Shown piece after piece: positions 17,245-28,987 of a stretch of 44,327 nucleotides of DNA. Where the stretch lies: assembly GCA_030147945.1 (NCBI GenBank), contig JASBUL010000019.1:1-44327 (forward strand), read 5' to 3'. Under the pieces are notes generated by a model. The model was not told the DNA's origin, made no database searches, and saw only the letters and a program-made list of their open reading frames with translations. This DNA comes from Oceanococcus sp. Its GTDB lineage: Bacteria; Pseudomonadota; Gammaproteobacteria; Nevskiales; Oceanococcaceae. The position numbers and the translations under genes were made by a program. How positions within the stretch are numbered: position 1 is the stretch's first letter; the number at the start of each line of letters is the position of its first letter.

Positions 17245-17985
17245 GTGGCCAGCCCACACATTCTGCTGACCCGCCCCGCGGCCCAAATCGAGACCACGGC
17301 AACACGACTTGAGGCCGCCGGCTACACCACCCACGCCTTGCCGCTGACTCGCATTGCACCACCGGCGCGGCAGCCCCGCCAGGCTGACCGTCGCTGGGCC
17401 GAGCAGGCCGACTGGTGGATCTTCACCAGCCGCAATGCGGTGGACGCGGCGTGCGCGATCTGGCCCGCAGCACCGCAGGCCCGCATCATCGCCATCGGCA
17501 AAGCCACCGCCGCGCAACTGCGCGCCCAGCGCTGGCCGGTTCACTGGACACCGCCCGGTGGCTCCAGCGAATCCCTGCTCGGCGACCCCACGGCACCGTC
17601 ATTGCAAGGGCGTATCGCCCTGATGGCGGGCAGTGGCGGACGCCGACAGATCAAGCAGCAACTGTGTGCGCGCGGCTGCGAGGTCCGCAAACTTCTGCTC
17701 TACCGCCGCGTCGGCATCGACTATGCCGCAGCAGAACTGAACCCACTGCTGGATTTACGGCCCAAGCTGGTGTTCAGCAGTGGCCATGGCCTGCGTCAAT
17801 GGGCCCGCCTGATGCAGGCCCACAAGCTTGCCCAGGGGCTGACTCTGGACACGCTTGTCGCCAGCCCCCGGCTGTGTAAACTGGCCCGTCAGCTGGGATT
17901 TGGCGCGGCGCTCAGGGCGCTGCCAACCATGAGCGATGACGCCCTGCTGACTGCCCTCAATGAGTGGACTCATGACCGACGATAA
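17245..17985 (+). CDS. hemD: uroporphyrinogen-III synthase
   Basis: HemD closes and inverts ring D of hydroxymethylbilane to make uroporphyrinogen III. The family is poorly conserved in sequence, and here the call rests on the 246-residue length, on position directly after hemC, and on typical segments: ILLTRPAAQIETTATRLEAA at the N-terminus, WWIFTSRNAVDAA, IIAIGKATAAQL, the GSGGRRQIKQQL loop with CEVRKLLLYRR, and LVFSSGHGLRQWARL. The start is GTG at 17245, four bp after the hemC stop, with an AGG just upstream. The end overlaps the hemX start region. Confidence 0.92.
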   Translation: MASPHILLTRPAAQIETTATRLEAAGYTTHALPLTRIAPPARQPRQADRRWAEQADWWIFTSRNAVDAACAIWPAAPQARIIAIGKATAAQLRAQRWPVHWTPPGGSSESLLGDPTAPSLQGRIALMAGSGGRRQIKQQLCARGCEVRKLLLYRRVGIDYAAAELNPLLDLRPKLVFSSGHGLRQWARLMQAHKLAQGLTLDTLVASPRLCKLARQLGFGAALRALPTMSDDALLTALNEWTHDRR

Positions 17986-19192
17986 AAAAACCGTAGCGGA
18001 AGGCAACCAGGACGCCAACGACGAGGACATCCGCGAAACACCAACCGAAGCAGCACAAGACCAGCCTGATGCAGGCCGCGAAGACCCAGCTGCGCCGCAA
18101 GCCGCGCCAACGCCCGGCGCCAGCCTGCCGCCGCCTGCACCGCCGGTGGTGGTGAGCAACGAACGTTCCGGCTCGCGCAGCGGCATGGCCGCACTGATCC
18201 TGGTGCTGATCGCACTGCTGGCCATCGCTGGCCTGAGCGCGGCCGGCTATCTGATCGTGCAGAACTTCGAGCATCAGCGTTTCGCCCTGGAAAACCGCCT
18301 CGACAAACTCAACACCACCGTTTCGGACCTGGGTGTCGACAGCAAGGGCCGTGGCCAATGGTTCGACAGCATGGCCGAACGGACCCGCGAACTGGAACGC
18401 AGCCTGCAGGATCTGCAGCGTGCCCAGAACGACAACCGCAGCCATCAGCAGCGCGTCGACGGCGCTTTGAAAACCCTGGCCGAGCAGGTTCAGGGTGGTC
18501 AGCACGCCTGGCAGCGGGCCGAGATCGAACATCTGCTGCTGGTCGCCAACACCCGACTGCAGCTGCAGCAGGACATCGATGGCGCCCAGATCGCCCTGAA
18601 ACTGGCCGACGAGCGTTTGGTCAGTCTGGCCAACCCGGCTTATTTTCGCGTGCGTGAGCAGATCAGCCGTGAGCTGACCCGCCTCGACAGCGTCGAGCGA
18701 CCGGATGTGCAGGCGCTGGCCCTGAAGTTGAGCAGCCTGGTCGATCAGGTCGATGCCCTGGAGATCCAGGAAACCACCCGCGGCGCGTTCAGCAACGAGC
18801 TCAAGCTCACCACCGGGCCGCAGGACGCGCCGTGGCATCAGCGCTTGTGGGTCTCGCTCAATGAAGCCGTCGGCAGCCTGATCTCGGTGCGCCGCGACGT
18901 GGAGCGGCGCGAACCGCTGTTGCCGCCAGATCAGGGCTTCTACCTCAAACAGAACCTGCGCCTGCAGCTGGAAAGCGCGCGTCTGGCCCTGCTCAAGCAG
19001 GACAGCGCCAACTTCAAGGTCGCGCTGCGTCAGGCCGATGAGTGGTTGCAGCAGTATTTCAATGCCGAGCAAGCCTCCACCCGGGCAGCGCGTGCAGCGC
19101 TGGCCGACCTGCAGGGACAGCTCATCAAACCGGCACTGCCCGACATTTCCGGCAGCCTCAACGCGCTGCGTGCGGTGGGGCGTGACGCATGA
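17972..19192 (+). CDS. hemX: HemX family membrane protein
   Basis: A single-span membrane protein of the HemX family (PF04375), long listed as a uroporphyrinogen-III C-methyltransferase but without the methyltransferase fold. Residues 1-70 are charged and Pro/Ala-rich. Residues 72-95 are the membrane helix (LILVLIALLAIAGLSAAGYL). The rest is periplasmic, helical and coiled-coil-like (RTRELERSLQDLQRAQND, IEHLLLVANTRLQLQQD, and a C-terminal QADEWLQQYF). Conserved position between hemD and hemY supports the call. ATG 17960 is also possible; I prefer ATG 17972, where orthologues start with a short acidic/lysine stretch. It overlaps hemD by 14 bp and hemY by 4 bp (ATGA). Confidence 0.87.
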   Translation: MTDDKKTVAEGNQDANDEDIRETPTEAAQDQPDAGREDPAAPQAAPTPGASLPPPAPPVVVSNERSGSRSGMAALILVLIALLAIAGLSAAGYLIVQNFEHQRFALENRLDKLNTTVSDLGVDSKGRGQWFDSMAERTRELERSLQDLQRAQNDNRSHQQRVDGALKTLAEQVQGGQHAWQRAEIEHLLLVANTRLQLQQDIDGAQIALKLADERLVSLANPAYFRVREQISRELTRLDSVERPDVQALALKLSSLVDQVDALEIQETTRGAFSNELKLTTGPQDAPWHQRLWVSLNEAVGSLISVRRDVERREPLLPPDQGFYLKQNLRLQLESARLALLKQDSANFKVALRQADEWLQQYFNAEQASTRAARAALADLQGQLIKPALPDISGSLNALRAVGRDA

Positions 19193-20427
19193 TTCGCTGG
19201 CTCATCCTGCCAGCCCTGGCGCTGGCCATTGGCGGGCTGGTCGCGGCCAACCTGCGTGACGATCCCGGTTATGTGCTGATCCAGATCGCCGGTTACACGC
19301 TGGAAAGCAGCCTGACCGGCCTGATCCTGATCGGACTGGTGGTGATTGCCCTGATCTCGCTGGCCGGTCGCCTCATCGCCAAAAGCGTGCGCCTGCCGGG
19401 CCAGGTCAGCGAGCTGGTTCAGGAGCGACGTCTGGAGCAGGCCCGCAAGCAATTGCATCTGGGCCTCAAGCAACTGGCCGCCGGCCAGTTCGACAAGGCC
19501 GAGGCGGAACTGCTCAAGCGCATCTCGCAAAGCGAGGACCCCGGCGCCAACTACCTTTACGCCGCCGAGGCGGCGCATCGGCAGAATAATCCGCAACGGC
19601 GCGATGAGTATCTGGCCCTGGCCGATCAGGCGGATGATTCCAATCATGCCGCCGTGCTGCTGCGGCGGGCCCAGATGTGGGCCGATGACGGACGCCACAG
19701 CGAAGCGCTGGATGCGGTCGACAGCCTGCTCGCCGCCCAGCCACGTCACGCCGGCGCCATGACCCTCAGGCTCAGCTTGCTGCAGCAGCTCAACCGCTTC
19801 GAAGATCTCAAAGCTGCATTGCCGGCCGCACGTAACGTGGTCGATGCCGAGCTAATACAGAGCTGCGCGCGTCACGCCCACACCGCGCTGCTCAGCCAGG
19901 CGCGGGCCAGCGGTCGCGTCGATACGCTGCGCAGCGCATGGCAGGACGTCGACAAGAGCCTGCAGCATGACCCCGAACTGATTGCCCACTACGCACGGCT
20001 GTGCCACGACCTGAACATCGACGTCGACGGTCTGCGCCTGATTGTGGCCGAGCTGCGCCATCACTGGCATGCCGAACTGGCGCTGGTTTATGGCGAGCTG
20101 GACGGTGGCGATGTGGTGCGCCAGCTGGCCAAAGTCGAGGAATGGATCAAACAGCACGGCGAGAAGGCCGAGTTGCTGATCATCGCGGGCCGGTTGTGCC
20201 TGCGCAATCGCTTGTGGGGTCGCGCGCGCAGTTACTTCGAGGCCTGCCTGCGCAGTTACCCGTCGCCGGAGATCCGGCTGGAGCTGGGCAAGCTGCTGAT
20301 CCAGCAGGGCGAGGATGAAACCGCTGCGCTGGAACTGTTCCGCGAGGGCCTGGAAAGCAGCTTGTCGCCCAAGGGCATTGCCAGCCCCAGCGCAGAACTG
20401 CTGCCCAAGGAGCGTTCGCTATCCTGA
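19189..20427 (+). CDS. hemY: HemY protein (membrane-anchored TPR protein)
   Basis: HemY of Gammaproteobacteria is an inner-membrane protein encoded after hemX. It is unrelated to the Bacillus protoporphyrinogen oxidase of the same name. Two N-terminal hydrophobic segments (LILPALALAIGGLVAANL and LTGLILIGLVVIALISLAG) are followed by a TPR-rich domain (RRLEQARKQLHLGLKQLAAG, KAEAELLKRI, YLALADQADDSNHAAVLLRR, RSYFEACLRSYPSPEIRLEL). In E. coli it is linked to a late step of porphyrin metabolism, but the biochemical role is unsettled. It is 412 residues, standard length. It overlaps hemX by ATGA; its TGA lies within the first codons of the next gene. Confidence 0.9.
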   Translation: MIRWLILPALALAIGGLVAANLRDDPGYVLIQIAGYTLESSLTGLILIGLVVIALISLAGRLIAKSVRLPGQVSELVQERRLEQARKQLHLGLKQLAAGQFDKAEAELLKRISQSEDPGANYLYAAEAAHRQNNPQRRDEYLALADQADDSNHAAVLLRRAQMWADDGRHSEALDAVDSLLAAQPRHAGAMTLRLSLLQQLNRFEDLKAALPAARNVVDAELIQSCARHAHTALLSQARASGRVDTLRSAWQDVDKSLQHDPELIAHYARLCHDLNIDVDGLRLIVAELRHHWHAELALVYGELDGGDVVRQLAKVEEWIKQHGEKAELLIIAGRLCLRNRLWGRARSYFEACLRSYPSPEIRLELGKLLIQQGEDETAALELFREGLESSLSPKGIASPSAELLPKERSLS

Positions 20428-21257
20428 ACTGGCTGATCGGTTACGGCGATGTCGCGGCACGCCTGGCCCGGCAGCTGGATGCCCGGGGCTTGCCCGTTCA
20501 GGCCCTGTCGCGTGAATTTTCTGGCAAGGACACACAGGCCCTCAGCCACCTGACCGAAGTGGTCGGCGACCTGGACAAGCCCGACAGTCTGCCGCAAATG
20601 TCCGGCCGCGTGATCATCAGCGCACCGCCTCCGCGCGAGGGCGTGCATGATCCGCGCATGAGCAACCTGATCGCGGCGCTGTTTGATGTCGAAGTGGTGG
20701 TCTACATCAGCACCAGCGGGGTTTACGGTGATTGCGCCGGCCAGCGCATCGACGAACAACAACCGCCGGCGCCGCTGACCGAACGGGCCAAGCGTCGCCT
20801 GGATGCGGAATTGCAGCTGCAGGGCTGGGCCGCCCGCAGCGGCGCACGCCTGGCCATCTTGCGCGTGCCCGGCATCTACGGCCCCGGCCGGTTGCCCGAA
20901 CAGCGCCTGCGTGAAGGCCGCCCGGTGCTGGATCCGGTTCAGGCGCCGGTGAGCAACCGCATTCATGCCGAAGACCTGGCTCAGGCGCTGTGGCTGGCAG
21001 CCGAGCATGGTGATGGTGTGTACAACATCAGCGACGGCACGCCAGACAGTATGAGCCTGTATTTCCTGCGCGTGGCCGAACATCTCGGCCTGCCGCAGCC
21101 GCCCCTGGTGGACTGGGACGAGGCGCAGAAAACCTTCAGCCCGGCGCTGCTCAGTTTCTACCGCGAATCGCGCCAGCTCGACATCCGCAAGGCCAGGCGT
21201 GAACTGGGTTTCGAACCGCGCTATGCGAATCTGAGCGCAGGGCTGAAGGCCTGCTGA
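20421..21257 (+). CDS. atypical SDR / NAD-dependent epimerase-dehydratase-like protein with non-canonical start
   Basis: A Rossmann-fold protein of the NAD(P)-dependent epimerase group (YeeZ-like, atypical SDR). The first strand and turn are LNWLIGYGDVAARLARQL. Later come VVVYISTSGVYGDCAG, LAILRVPGIYGPGR and RIHAEDLAQALWLA. The classical YxxxK pair is absent after the Ser-Gly-Val-Tyr-Gly motif, as in atypical SDRs. The Rossmann strand requires a start near 20421-20424, but no ATG, GTG or TTG exists there in frame. The best-placed codon is ATC at 20421, 8 nt after AAGGAG, or CTG at 20424, which overlaps the hemY stop. The TTG at 20490 would remove the glycine motif. Confidence 0.75.
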   Translation: MLNWLIGYGDVAARLARQLDARGLPVQALSREFSGKDTQALSHLTEVVGDLDKPDSLPQMSGRVIISAPPPREGVHDPRMSNLIAALFDVEVVVYISTSGVYGDCAGQRIDEQQPPAPLTERAKRRLDAELQLQGWAARSGARLAILRVPGIYGPGRLPEQRLREGRPVLDPVQAPVSNRIHAEDLAQALWLAAEHGDGVYNISDGTPDSMSLYFLRVAEHLGLPQPPLVDWDEAQKTFSPALLSFYRESRQLDIRKARRELGFEPRYANLSAGLKAC

Positions 21258-21263
21258 TCACAC

Positions 21264-21593
21264 TCAGCGGGACAGAATTTCAACGATCTCGTGGGTCGCC
21301 GCGACCAGGCGGATGATCTCGTTGTCCACACGGATGGTCATCAGACCATCGTAGTCCGGCCCGGTCAGCACTTGGCGATGGGCATAAACATGCGGGTCGA
21401 GCACCGTGCCGGGATGCAACTTCTTGCGCCAGCCCGGCGGCAAGCCTTTGCCTTCGGCGGCACGCTTCTGCAAACCCGGGGGTAACTGCCCATGGCTGGC
21501 GGCGTGCGCCGGCGGCCCGGCGTGGCTGGCACCGCCCACGCTCATCAGGCTGAAAGACGCTGCCGCAAGAAAACCTGTCCAGAGTGATTTCAT
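21264..21593 (-). CDS. RcnB-like small periplasmic protein
   Basis: A 109-residue precursor with a signal peptide (TGFLAAASFSLMSVGGASHAG, cleavage near residue 25). The mature part has LPPGLQKRAAEGKGLPPGW, two copies of the Leu-Pro-Pro-Gly motif common in RcnB/DUF-type small periplasmic proteins, then a beta-rich end with YDGLMTIRVDNEIIRLVA. Some family members affect metal homeostasis, but many are uncharacterised and nothing here shows metal binding. ATG 21593 is preceded by GGAGAACGGT, a good ribosome site. It is the last gene of the minus-strand rimB-rimK run, separated by 59 bp, and converges on the SDR gene with 6 bp between. Confidence 0.65.
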   Translation of the reverse strand: MKSLWTGFLAAASFSLMSVGGASHAGPPAHAASHGQLPPGLQKRAAEGKGLPPGWRKKLHPGTVLDPHVYAHRQVLTGPDYDGLMTIRVDNEIIRLVAATHEIVEILSR

Positions 21594-21652
21594 ACCGTTC
21601 TCCTTGTCCTGTGTTGCGCCCCCATCACCAGCATAACCGCCGGGCCGGCGGA

Positions 21653-22675
21653 TTACACGATGGCCGGCTCGGGCAGGTCCTCGACTTCCTGAAGTTTTTC
21701 CCAGGTTGCCGCAGCGACCCCGGCCTGACGCGTACGCGCGATGTGGAACACCGCTTCGCCGGCGAACACCAAAGGCAGGTTGAGCTTGCCGATGACCAGT
21801 CCGCTGACCGGCGACTCCAGGATGGTTTCGGACTCGCCCAGAGTGTCGGAGAGATACCCCAGCAGCTGACCGCGCGAGACTTTCTCGCCCAGCGCCACCA
21901 CGGTACGCAGGACGCCGCTGGCCTCGGCACGAACCCACTGGCTGGAACTGGCAAACACCGGCTGACGTTGCCGATGCGGGCGCGAGGCCTTGGGCAGCAT
22001 GCCAATCCGGCGCATCACGTTGACGATGCCGCGCTGCCCGACCCGGATCGACGGCTCGTCAAAACGCAGCGCCTCACCGGCTTCGTACAGCAGCAGCGGA
22101 ATCTTGTTGGCACTGGTGTATTCGCGCAGTGTGCCACCGGCCGGTTTGGAATCCAGGATCAGCGGGGCACCAAAGGCATGGGCCAGCTGCGCGTTGGCTT
22201 CGGAGTCCAGATTGGCGCGAATCTGCGGCAGGTTGGCGCGGTGCACCGCGCCGGTGTGCAGATCAATGCCGTAATCGGCCTTGGCCACAATCTCTTCGAT
22301 CAGGCCATGCGCGATGCGCCCGGCCAGTGAGCCTGTCGGACTGCCGGGAAAACTTCGATTGAGGTCACGCCGGTCCGGCAGATAGCGCGAGCGCTGGATG
22401 AAACCCGGCACGTTCACGATCGGCACCGCAATGAGCGTGCCGCGCAGCCGATTCATCAACGGCATGCGCAGCAGGCGGCGAATGATCTCCACCCCGTTGA
22501 TTTCATCACCATGCAACGCAGCGATGACAAACAGCACCGGGCCGGACTTTTTGCCCGCCAGCACCTGCACCGGCATGGTCAACGGGGCGTGGGTATACAG
22601 CTGGGCGATGGGCAGGTCGATGGAATACCGCTGGCCACGCTCAATCGCACGACCGCCAACCATCAGTGCGCTCAT
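21653..22675 (-). CDS. succinylglutamate desuccinylase/aspartoacylase family (M14) protein with lipoyl-like domain
   Basis: A 340-residue zinc hydrolase of the AstE/AspA branch of the M14 carboxypeptidase fold. Zinc ligands are His55 and Glu58 (ALHGDEING) and His140 (GIDLHTG). The substrate-carboxylate motif is [11 protein letters not shown] and the general base is probably Glu198 (LLYEAGEAL). After about residue 250 a biotin/lipoyl-like beta-hammerhead follows ([39 protein letters not shown]) without a lipoylated Lys motif. The ATG overlaps the rimK stop (ATGA), so it is translated with RimK. Such enzymes cut amide bonds next to acidic residues. A role on RimK-made glutamate tails is an inference from context. 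Confidence 0.85.
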   Translation of the reverse strand: MSALMVGGRAIERGQRYSIDLPIAQLYTHAPLTMPVQVLAGKKSGPVLFVIAALHGDEINGVEIIRRLLRMPLMNRLRGTLIAVPIVNVPGFIQRSRYLPDRRDLNRSFPGSPTGSLAGRIAHGLIEEIVAKADYGIDLHTGAVHRANLPQIRANLDSEANAQLAHAFGAPLILDSKPAGGTLREYTSANKIPLLLYEAGEALRFDEPSIRVGQRGIVNVMRRIGMLPKASRPHRQRQPVFASSSQWVRAEASGVLRTVVALGEKVSRGQLLGYLSDTLGESETILESPVSGLVIGKLNLPLVFAGEAVFHIARTRQAGVAAATWEKLQEVEDLPEPAIV

Positions 22676-23577
22676 CCACGCCCCCGGGTGCCGGTGCGAC
22701 CGAATTTTCCGTTGCGTTCGATGAATTGATAGATCAGCGCCGCCACGTCCTTGCCGGTGATGGTCTCAATGCCTTCCAGGCCGGGCGAGGAATTCACCTC
22801 CATCACCACCGGCCCGTGATTGGAGCGCAGGATGTCCACACCCGCCACGTTCAGGCCCATGATCTTGGCCGCGCGCACGGCGGTGGAGCGTTCTTCCGGG
22901 GTGATACGCACTTTCTCGGCGGTGCCACCGCGGTGCAGATTGCTGCGGAATTCACCGTCCTTGCCCTGCCGGCGCATCGCCGCCACAACTTTCTCACCAA
23001 TCACGAAACAACGGATATCCGCGCCGCCCGCTTCCTTGATGAACTCCTGCAGCAGGATGTAGGCGTTGAGGCCACGAAACGCCTCGATCACCGACTCGCC
23101 GGCCTGCTGGGTTTCTGCCAGCACCACGCCCACGCCCTGAGTGCCTTCCAGCAGCTTGATCACCAGCGGCGCACCACCGACCAGTTGCATCAGGTCCTTG
23201 GTGTCATCGGGTGAGTGGGCGAAGCCGGTCACCGGCATGCCGATGCCCTTGCGCGCCAGCAACTGGTGGGCGCGCAGCTTGTCACGTGAACGCGTGATGG
23301 CCACCGATTCGTTGAGCGGATACACGCCCATCATTTCGAACTGGCGCAGCACGGCGGTGCCGTAAAAAGTGATCGATGCGCCGATGCGCGGAATCACCGC
23401 GTCGAATCCGTCCAGATTCTCGCCGCGGTAGTGAATCTCCGGCTTGTGCGAGACGATTTTCATGTAGCAACGCAAGGCATCGATGACATGCACCTCATGC
23501 CCGCGTTCACGCCCGCTCTCGACCAGACGCCGCGTGGAATAAAGATTTTTGTTGCGCGAAAGTACAGCGATTTTCAT
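22672..23577 (-). CDS. rimK: RimK, ribosomal protein S6 glutamate ligase
   Basis: RimK is an ATP-grasp ligase that adds glutamates to the C-terminus of ribosomal protein S6 and can make poly-alpha-glutamate. The 301-residue product has the RimK length and pattern: [40 protein letters not shown], the ATP-grasp strands [19 protein letters not shown] and [20 protein letters not shown], and the metal-binding [15 protein letters not shown] use ATG 23577 because orthologues begin at MKIAVLS. It lies 8 bp after rimB and overlaps the M14 gene by 4 bp. In Pseudomonas, RimK acts with RimA and RimB to modify ribosomes and change translation. Confidence 0.95.
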   Translation of the reverse strand: MKIAVLSRNKNLYSTRRLVESGRERGHEVHVIDALRCYMKIVSHKPEIHYRGENLDGFDAVIPRIGASITFYGTAVLRQFEMMGVYPLNESVAITRSRDKLRAHQLLARKGIGMPVTGFAHSPDDTKDLMQLVGGAPLVIKLLEGTQGVGVVLAETQQAGESVIEAFRGLNAYILLQEFIKEAGGADIRCFVIGEKVVAAMRRQGKDGEFRSNLHRGGTAEKVRITPEERSTAVRAAKIMGLNVAGVDILRSNHGPVVMEVNSSPGLEGIETITGKDVAALIYQFIERNGKFGRTGTRGRG

Positions 23578-23585
23578 GCCCAAGC

Positions 23586-24032
23586 CTAGGCGGTTAAAAA
23601 GGAGCAACCGGGGACGACAAAGAGTCTGCCCTCCATCGCCGTGCGCCCGAGCAGCATGCGAAATTTCATCGTATCACGGTCGGTCAGGGTCATTTCGATC
23701 TCCCATTCGTCATCCCCCAGGCGCAACGGGGTGGCAATCACGAAACGTTGCTCCTTGTGCCCGCCGGAGTCAGTGACCTGGCGGGTGTCGAGCAACGGGG
23801 CCTCACAGGTGACGACCGTATCGACATCATCCTGGACCGGGTGCACGCCAAAACGCACCAGATCGCGCCCATCGCGGCGCAAGCGCTCGGTGTAAAACGC
23901 ATGCAAAGCCGAGGTGCGCGCACCGGTGTCGACCTTGGCCTTGATCTGGCCGATGCCCAGGCCGGGCAGGCCGACCCATTCGCGCCAGCCCACGGCGCTC
24001 AGATTTTGTGTGAGCGAATCTCTCGGCTCCAC
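23586..24032 (-). CDS. rimB: RimB-like retropepsin-type protease (ATP-dependent zinc protease family)
   Basis: A 148-residue protein of PF05618, named 'ATP-dependent zinc protease' in databases but with a retropepsin-like fold. The aspartic motif is [13 protein letters not shown] with Asp35. Further family blocks are [56 protein letters not shown] and GRLFVVPG. In Pseudomonas the homologous RimB trims glutamates added by RimK. The start is GTG at 24032, with AAGGA six nt upstream. It is the first gene of the minus-strand set and diverges from the Mpo1-like gene across 45 bp. No separate rimA is present here. Confidence 0.85.
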   Translation of the reverse strand: MEPRDSLTQNLSAVGWREWVGLPGLGIGQIKAKVDTGARTSALHAFYTERLRRDGRDLVRFGVHPVQDDVDTVVTCEAPLLDTRQVTDSGGHKEQRFVIATPLRLGDDEWEIEMTLTDRDTMKFRMLLGRTAMEGRLFVVPGCSFLTA

Positions 24033-24077
24033 GTGGATTCCTTATACTGCACAGACATTCGAACGTTAGCGCATCTG

Positions 24078-24383
24078 ATGAGTCAGGAATACAACACGTT
24101 CACCGAGTTCTACCCGTATTACCTCGAAGAGCACAGCAATCGGACCTGCCGGCGCCTGCATTTTGTTGGCTCCACAGGCGGCCTGCTGTGCCTGGCGCTG
24201 GCCGTGGTGCAGATGAATCCGCTGTGGATACTGGGCGGCCTGGTGTTCGGCTACGCCTGCGCCTGGGTTGGCCATTTCTTCTTTGAGCACAACAAGCCCG
24301 CCACCTTCAAATACCCGTGGAAAAGCTTCATGGGCGACTGGGTGATGTACAAGGACATGTGGACCGGCAAGATCCCGTTTTGA
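24078..24383 (+). CDS. Mpo1-like (DUF962) membrane protein
   Basis: A 101-residue membrane protein of the Mpo1/YGL010w (DUF962) family. Family members include an Fe-dependent dioxygenase that shortens 2-hydroxy fatty acids in yeast. The conserved His-containing pattern is present: YYLEEHSNRTCRRLHFVGS near the N-terminus, a hydrophobic hairpin (GGLLCLALAVVQMNPLWILG), then WVGHFFFEHNKPATF and SFMGDWVMYKDMWTG. The bacterial role is not established. The start is ATG 24078. Its TGA overlaps the next gene's TTG start (TTGA). TTATACTG about 35 bp upstream might be a -10, but no -35 fits. Confidence 0.85.
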   Translation: MSQEYNTFTEFYPYYLEEHSNRTCRRLHFVGSTGGLLCLALAVVQMNPLWILGGLVFGYACAWVGHFFFEHNKPATFKYPWKSFMGDWVMYKDMWTGKIPF

Positions 24384-25642
24384 AGCGTGCAGCGCTGACC
24401 CTGCTGGGCCTTGCGCTGCTTGTCCTGCTCGGCGCGACCACCTGGATAGCACGGCTCAGCCCACAGCTGCACGATGTGCTGATGACGCAGGTCGAGGCCT
24501 CGGGGCTGGCCGAAGACGAATCCTCGCAGTTCGATGCCGGCTGGCTGCGCGCGCACAGCCAGGGCCGCCTGCGACTCGCGGACAGTTTTTGCAAAGGCTG
24601 CGATGTACTTGATTACAAGGGCGTTATACGACACGGCCTGGGCGCGCTGCTGAGCGGTGATGTGGCCCTGGCCAGCGCCGACTACGCGCTGAGCTGGCCC
24701 CAGCTGCCGCTCGATCCCGCCCTGCCGCCATTGCGCATGCGAGCCCAGCAAGGTTTGCGCGACGGCCTCACGCCCGCCCTGCGCGCCACCCTGGCCCTTG
24801 ACGCCTCTGCACATGGCTATGATTCCGGGGCGCACCGCTGGCAGATCGAGCATGGTGGCGTGGCCGGGCAGATCCGCCCCGGCCATCTGGCCCTGTCCAG
24901 CCCGCGCCTGACGCTCGCACGCGACGACACCCTGTGGCTGACGCTCGATCAGCTGGCGTTGCAGGCAGCGGCGGCAGATCGCCTGATGGTCGAAGCCGAG
25001 CTTGAAACGTTGGCCATCGCGCCATGGGATTGGCAAGGTCGCTCGCTGGCGCTGGACTACACCCAGTACGGCATCACCCACAACCTGAATTTTGATCTGC
25101 GTCTGGCGCTGAGCAAAGGCCAACTGGGCGACCAGCCAGAACACGGCGCGGTCAGCGCAGCGCTCCACGTGGAACGTCTCAACCTCACCGCGACCCGCGC
25201 CTTCATCAGTGAACTGCCACGGCTGCTGTCCAATCAGGTCAGCGGCGCCGCCCGCATGATGGGTTTGCTGAGCCTGTACAGCGTGCATGGCCCGGGCTTT
25301 TTTGCCGAGCACCCGGCACTCACGCTGCACGCCAGCGATGTCCCGCTGCTGCATGGCCAGGCCGATATCGACGTGAATCTGGCCGTGACCCCGCAGACAC
25401 GCCGCCCGCCCATGCATCCGATGGAATGGCGCCGCGCGCTTGAGGGCCGCATCGACATCACCGCACCGCCGCAGCACCTCGCCGCGTGGTGGCATTGGGC
25501 CGCACGCTTCGTCAATTATGTGACCGGGCTGCCGCGTGACTACCGCAGCCTGAAGCAACAGGGCTGGGTTCAGGAACAGCAGGACGGCCGCGAGCGATTG
25601 CTCATCATCCTGGATCCGGAACGCGGTCCCCAGCCCGCCTGA
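24380..25642 (+). CDS. DUF945/YdgA-like membrane-anchored protein
   Basis: This is a 420-residue protein with an N-terminal membrane anchor (ALTLLGLALLVLLGATTWIA). Next comes a long beta-rich periplasmic domain: QFDAGWLRAHSQGRLRLADS near residue 50 matches the Tyr/Phe-Asp-x-Gly-(Trp)...Ser pattern that opens DUF945 (YdgA) proteins, and repeated strands such as RPGHLALSSPRLTLARDD follow. AsmA/DUF945-like proteins are membrane-linked with unclear roles in envelope biology. I take TTG 24380 as the start because it overlaps the Mpo1-like stop (TTGA) and sits at the anchor; the upstream extension would be antisense-like filler. Call moderate. Confidence 0.65.
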   Translation: MKRAALTLLGLALLVLLGATTWIARLSPQLHDVLMTQVEASGLAEDESSQFDAGWLRAHSQGRLRLADSFCKGCDVLDYKGVIRHGLGALLSGDVALASADYALSWPQLPLDPALPPLRMRAQQGLRDGLTPALRATLALDASAHGYDSGAHRWQIEHGGVAGQIRPGHLALSSPRLTLARDDTLWLTLDQLALQAAAADRLMVEAELETLAIAPWDWQGRSLALDYTQYGITHNLNFDLRLALSKGQLGDQPEHGAVSAALHVERLNLTATRAFISELPRLLSNQVSGAARMMGLLSLYSVHGPGFFAEHPALTLHASDVPLLHGQADIDVNLAVTPQTRRPPMHPMEWRRALEGRIDITAPPQHLAAWWHWAARFVNYVTGLPRDYRSLKQQGWVQEQQDGRERLLIILDPERGPQPA

Positions 25643-25682
25643 ACATCCTTCGCGCACGCCTCATAGCGTGCATCAAAGTACC

Positions 25683-25711
25683 GTGACGGCATCCGTACAC
25701 GCTGGTAATCT
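25683..25711 (+). promoter_or_regulatory. candidate sigma-70 promoter for the SNF2 helicase gene
   Basis: GTGACG (25683-25688) and TAATCT (25706-25711) are separated by exactly 17 bp and would start a transcript about 20 nt before the helicase GTG. Each hexamer matches four to five of six consensus bases. A short hairpin, GCACGC/GCGTGC at 25654-25671, lies between the previous stop and this promoter but has no T-run. Confidence 0.4.
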
Positions 25712-25738
25712 GGAAGATTGTCCATCTCCTAGGGCGCC

Positions 25739-28924
<3,186 letters not shown>

Positions 28925-28987
28925 GGCGGGCAAAATTGTTTAGTATCCCCAGCGGATCCAGAAAATCCCGGCCGAAGGAGCACGGCA

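Noticed and set aside
24251-25657. Minus-strand frame of 468 codons opposite the DUF945-like gene
   Set aside because: The plus-strand frame has an anchor, a recognisable motif and a coupled start. The minus frame has neither motif nor plausible start context.
28925-28987. Possible promoter (TAGTAT) before the TrpB-like gene
   Set aside because: No -35 within 16-18 bp. The 63-bp gap could be read through from the helicase gene.
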